64,000 bases of DNA from Candidatus Cloacimonadota bacterium (GTDB lineage Bacteria > Cloacimonadota > Cloacimonadia > Cloacimonadales > TCS61): positions 1-64,000 of the forward strand of contig JAIPJH010000002.1 in the NCBI GenBank assembly GCA_021734245.1, written 5' to 3'. A program made the translations under genes and the position numbers. The notes beneath the pieces are model-generated. The model did not search any database and was not told the DNA's origin. It was given only the letters and a program-made list of their open reading frames with translations. Shown here piece after piece: positions 60,679 through 64,000 of this stretch (position 1 is the first letter of the stretch; every line of letters starts with the position of its first letter).

Positions 60679-61485
60679 CTACAATCCTCTTTTCATCATT
60701 CTTTCCGTGAAGTTATTATCATCAATGCCGATATCCAATCTCACTTCTTGCAGATACATTCTGGTAGTGTGATCTTTCTGCACATTATGCATCTCCGATA
60801 ATGTGATGATGAAGTAATCTTTAATCGTTTTAACTTCTTTTACTTTGAGGATTTTCAGCAGATCTCCGTCCTCATCATAAAATTCCTTTTTTTTGCCGAT
60901 CCATTTATCTTTGATGACCCAGGTAATTGTTTTGGAATACATATATCCTTCTTCCTTGGGAATGCTTTCCACCACCAAACACAGCTCTCCATCGATGTTT
61001 TCTTCCCGCAGAAGTTTATGCTTATCCGCTTTGGGATGGCGGTCGCCCAGGTCATCATAAGTGAAGTCGGATCCCATAAAATAATCACTTTTACTATCTG
61101 AAGAAATTCTTTTTACTTTTTTTAAGGCAGGAAGATAAATCCACTGATCATCATCCTTACCTTCTTCTTCGTAGCTCCAGTTCATAAAAGAAGTATTGCG
61201 TACATCTGCCGGAGCCAGGAAGAACATGATCTTCTTTTCCATCTCGCCATAATCTTTCAGGAACTGCCTGATCTCGCGAACTCGCTGCTCGCCGCGAGAA
61301 TTTATCAGCGACATTGTCAGATTACCCTCCTGATCTTCGCCGGTGGAACGGTTATAAACATTTTCGATTATCTGCTGACCCGTAATATCCTGTGCCAGCA
61401 TGGCAGCAGGAAGCAGCAAAACTGCCATCAGAATAAGTGAAACCTTTCCATTTGAAAGGCTGGTGAATTTGATTTTTTTAAACAT
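60679..61485 (-). CDS. Outer-membrane lipoprotein-sorting-like (LolA-like) protein
   Basis: A 268-residue exported protein with an N-terminal hydrophobic segment (~15-32) cleaved near MLAQD. The LolA-like fold is marked by ENVYNRSTGEDQEGNL, DDQWIYLPALKKVKRI and FMGSDFTYDDLGDR. The family binds lipid-like ligands in its half-barrel. Partner genes (RND pump, DUF1302 barrel) imply a periplasmic shuttle for the exported substrate. Confidence 0.85.
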   Translation of the reverse strand: MFKKIKFTSLSNGKVSLILMAVLLLPAAMLAQDITGQQIIENVYNRSTGEDQEGNLTMSLINSRGEQRVREIRQFLKDYGEMEKKIMFFLAPADVRNTSFMNWSYEEEGKDDDQWIYLPALKKVKRISSDSKSDYFMGSDFTYDDLGDRHPKADKHKLLREENIDGELCLVVESIPKEEGYMYSKTITWVIKDKWIGKKKEFYDEDGDLLKILKVKEVKTIKDYFIITLSEMHNVQKDHTTRMYLQEVRLDIGIDDNNFTERMMKRGL

Positions 61486-61509
61486 TATTTCCTCCTGTTT
61501 TTGTTTTTT

Positions 61510-62445
61510 TTAGAATCCAAATGGATCTGCGATCATGCCAATTCGAAGCACGCTCAATGTATTTTTAAAATGGATGTTATAATAATCCTGGCCATAGTAA
61601 TACTGCATGAAGAAACGAACATCTTCGAGGAATTTCGGATTGTATGACAATAAGATTGAACCGCTGAATCGCTTAGAAAAATCGAATACATCAGCACCTT
61701 CCATCTCACCAAAGATAAAAGTGGAATTTACGATTGCTCTTAAATGCGGTCGCTCTTTCAGATTTTCAGTTTTGTTTTCCAGTTCGCTTTTTCCGGAAAA
61801 TATGGACGTGAATGCATCCCTGGTAAATTTGAAAATTTGTATATCATTGTGCCACCGAATGTTACCGTACATATCGTTCAACACCTTATCTTGCATACTC
61901 TCGGGATGATATTCGATGGAAGACCTGAAAAATTCAGTAGCATTGGGATGAAACGAGAACAGCTTGGCATAAAAAAAACCCAGCTCCAGATAGTTCGTGG
62001 AAAAAGAACCATTTTCCGTATTGATACTGCCGTCGGGATTAAAAAATTCACCATCCTGCCCATTGGAATGATGAACGATCCTGCCGAAAAGATAGAAGAT
62101 ATTGGATTTCATGGGATTAAAATTTTTTAGTTGATTATAAAATGTGATCTGAGGTAAGTAGCTGGGAGTGGCAACGGGTTCGGATTCTTCTCGATACATC
62201 CGCACGATCACTTTCGGCGTCAAAACCGCACCAGTGCGTGAGTTTCCCCTGATCCTGATTAAATAATTCGGCACCATTTTCGCTTCAAACCACAGCGGTT
62301 TCAAATTACCGAATCCACCCAGAATAGTTATGTACCCCAGTTCACTGTTTGCCAGTATATAACGAGAAAATCTCTGCTGATCGTTTTGGGCAAAAATCGT
62401 TGCTGAAACTGCAATTATCAGCAGAATCATTAAGATTTTTTTCAT
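61510..62445 (-). CDS. Outer-membrane barrel resembling phospholipase A1 (PldA-like)
   Basis: A 311-residue exported protein with signal peptide MKKILMILLIIAVSATIFAQ. Beta-rich strands and the C-terminal FGF suggest an outer-membrane barrel. The segment IVHHSNGQDGEF matches the HxSNG active-site motif of OMPLA (His and Ser). A later STNYLELGF may supply the catalytic Asn, with a longer loop than in Escherichia coli. The homology is inferred from a short motif only. Its start immediately follows the RND gene's stop. Confidence 0.6.
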   Translation of the reverse strand: MKKILMILLIIAVSATIFAQNDQQRFSRYILANSELGYITILGGFGNLKPLWFEAKMVPNYLIRIRGNSRTGAVLTPKVIVRMYREESEPVATPSYLPQITFYNQLKNFNPMKSNIFYLFGRIVHHSNGQDGEFFNPDGSINTENGSFSTNYLELGFFYAKLFSFHPNATEFFRSSIEYHPESMQDKVLNDMYGNIRWHNDIQIFKFTRDAFTSIFSGKSELENKTENLKERPHLRAIVNSTFIFGEMEGADVFDFSKRFSGSILLSYNPKFLEDVRFFMQYYYGQDYYNIHFKNTLSVLRIGMIADPFGF

Positions 62446-64000
62446 TTACTTTTTCCTGAAAAATAAATTCGTTTTATAAAGTAGCAGATACATAATCGTT
62501 ACCGTTCCCAGAAAACTGGTGAACATATTCAGGGAAACCAGAGCTCCCAGGCTTCTGTTGGGTGGGAAGACAGAGAATAACAATACCAGGAATCCGGCAA
62601 TTACAACAGTCGCATTGAAGATAATTGCTCTACCCGAATGATGCATTGTTTTCTGCATGGTCAGCAGTTTATCACCTGTTGCTGCGGCATTGATCTTGTA
62701 TCTTTCAATGAAGTGTACGGCATAATCTATCCCGATCCCGATTGCGATACTGGAGATGAGGGCAGTAGTTGTGCTGAGCGGAATTTTCAAAAGTCCCATC
62801 ACGCCAAATCCGATTACAGCTGTGATGACGATGGGCACCGAACCGATAAGACCAGCCAGCAAATTCTTGAACATAAGGGTAAGCAAGATAATGATGATGA
62901 ATAGTGACATGATCAGGCTTTTGATCTGTCCTTCCAGAATGAGATCGGTAAAAACCAGACCTTTATAACCAGAGCCGGCATAATTCACTGTTATTCCCAG
63001 TTTTTCAAAATCCTCACTATATTCTTCCACAACTGCAATGGCGCTGTTTATTGCTTTGGAGTTATCGCTTTTCAATTGAATCGTTACATTTACAGTTTTA
63101 TAATCATAATCCACAACTTTCCAGAGGTTTTCCGGATCTCCGCTCATTTCATAAAGGAGAAGATATTGAGCATTTAGTTCTTTGGAATCCGGGATAGTTT
63201 CAAATTCCTGCTTATCGGCATGCATAACTTTGTTCATGCGTTTCAAATAATCTGCCAGAGAAAAGGAATTTCCCACAACTTCCAACCTGCTTTCCACCTC
63301 GTCCTGCAACTTATCGATCAGTTTCATGGCAGCGGGAGATTTCATGACATCTTCGGCTCCTTCCAGAATTACATTCAGATTGCTGGTCCCACCGAAGTTT
63401 TCGTTGATGAAAGCATCGGTAAGCACAATGTCGCTGTCCTTTTCAAATTTATCCAGAAAGCTGGAATTGATCCAGACCTTGGTGATGCCGTAAACAGATG
63501 TAGCCACTATGATAATCGTTAGAAACAGGGTGATCGTTTTATGTTTGATCACACCTTCGGCAAATCTGCTTGATAAAGTATTTTCTGCTGGATTCTGTCT
63601 GGAATTGACTTTTCGTTTTCTTTTGGGAAAACCAAACACCAATATGGTAGATGGGATGAGGATCAGTGAAAACAGCATGGCAGCTATTACACCAAAAGCA
63701 GTGAATACCCCGAAATATTTGATGGAGAAAACTTCGGATGTGAGCAGCGAAATAAAACCAACCGAAGTTGTAACAGACGTCATTACAACCGGTTTCCACA
63801 TATTTTTCAGCATATCTGTTACAGCTTCCCGTCTGCTTGCCTTCGGATTTTTTTTCAGAAACAGATCAAGATGGCTGTAGAGATGAATTCCATCTGCCAC
63901 GCCAATAGCGATCAACATCACCGGGATCATGGTGGAAACAGCATAAATCGGAATATGAAGAGCAGCCATCAAACCAAAAGCCCAGACAACACTGAAGGTA
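62446..64000 (-). CDS. RND-superfamily (HAE3/MMPL) exporter, C-terminal part; 5' end beyond the window
   Basis: At least 517 residues; the frame stays open to the window edge, with TFSVVWAFGL upstream of a possible internal start, so the gene is partial. Features are the sterol-sensing-like bundle VMLIAIGVADGIHLYSHL, the repeat IAIGIGIDYAVHFIERY in the second half and multiple transmembrane helices around a ~200-residue periplasmic loop. RND pumps of this class export lipids or hopanoids. It is followed directly by the PldA-like, LolA-like and DUF1302-like genes. Confidence 0.92.
   Translation of the reverse strand, partial: TFSVVWAFGLMAALHIPIYAVSTMIPVMLIAIGVADGIHLYSHLDLFLKKNPKASRREAVTDMLKNMWKPVVMTSVTTSVGFISLLTSEVFSIKYFGVFTAFGVIAAMLFSLILIPSTILVFGFPKRKRKVNSRQNPAENTLSSRFAEGVIKHKTITLFLTIIIVATSVYGITKVWINSSFLDKFEKDSDIVLTDAFINENFGGTSNLNVILEGAEDVMKSPAAMKLIDKLQDEVESRLEVVGNSFSLADYLKRMNKVMHADKQEFETIPDSKELNAQYLLLYEMSGDPENLWKVVDYDYKTVNVTIQLKSDNSKAINSAIAVVEEYSEDFEKLGITVNYAGSGYKGLVFTDLILEGQIKSLIMSLFIIIILLTLMFKNLLAGLIGSVPIVITAVIGFGVMGLLKIPLSTTTALISSIAIGIGIDYAVHFIERYKINAAATGDKLLTMQKTMHHSGRAIIFNATVVIAGFLVLLFSVFPPNRSLGALVSLNMFTSFLGTVTIMYLLLYKTNLFFRKK

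Overview
This AT-rich window most likely comes from a free-living, anaerobic, Gram-negative bacterium of the FCB group, best guess Candidatus Cloacimonadota. The evidence is: C-terminal 'YPNPFNPSTTISF' type sorting domains on two large secreted proteins, outer-membrane barrels, an ADP-forming acyl-CoA synthetase, and an anaerobe's oxidative/nitrosative defence set (hybrid cluster protein, flavodiiron protein, Rrf2 regulator). The lineage is an inference; only about 108 nt of 16S rRNA are present.

Layout. 1-108: 5' end of a 16S rRNA gene (minus). 337-5818 (minus): seven-gene run with an EnvC-like amidase activator, FMN-binding protein, YrdC-like/LMW-phosphatase fusion, LiaF-like protein, RNase HIII, gamma-carbonic-anhydrase-like protein and a 2-hydroxyacid dehydrogenase. 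5986-7420: a six-repeat protein of unknown function and a small zinc ribbon. 7438-10303 (minus): DUF438/hemerythrin/PAS sensor, membrane polyferredoxin and periplasmic Cache protein. 10699-15205 (plus): HDAC-like deacetylase, acyl-CoA synthetase fused to an acetyltransferase, and an SDR. 15246-24522: a kinase-TPR-GAF-sigma54 activator followed by two large secreted proteins, each preceded by a -24/-12 (sigma54) promoter match. 24781-26994: thioredoxin, glutaredoxin and an MtaD-like deaminase.

27007-33774 (minus) is an eight-gene operon of the arsenosugar / 'rSAM-selenodomain' type. Its radical SAM gene (ArsS) appears to read through an in-frame UGA as selenocysteine: the frame continues U-G-G-E-I-S-E and a short stem-loop with a GU-containing loop sits at the right distance downstream. 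No ArsM methyltransferase is present, and a zinc-ribbon/VOC protein I cannot assign is included. This is the strongest candidate for an under-described system.

33870-39420: secreted YD-like protein, SMI1/TPR protein lacking a normal start codon, 4-alpha-glucanotransferase, and two tandem paralogous secreted LamG/DUF1080-like proteins, the second with a homopolymer frameshift in its signal peptide. 39421-40000 is gene-free and rich in palindromes. 40001-49949: glycogen/maltodextrin metabolism (GlgA, a very large GH13 protein, GlgP, and a CBM48-GH13 enzyme). 49946-51395: lipocalin and parvulin. 51578-54402: a small accessory island with a RelE-type toxin-antitoxin pair and a very AT-rich OLD-family nuclease. 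54588-59336 (minus): Rrf2 regulator, cupin, ferredoxin, flavodiiron protein and Hcp, with a shared 13-bp motif before the Rrf2 and cupin genes. 59403-64000 (minus): an RND (HAE3/MMPL) exporter that runs off the window, a phospholipase-A1-like barrel, a LolA-like protein and a DUF1302-like barrel.
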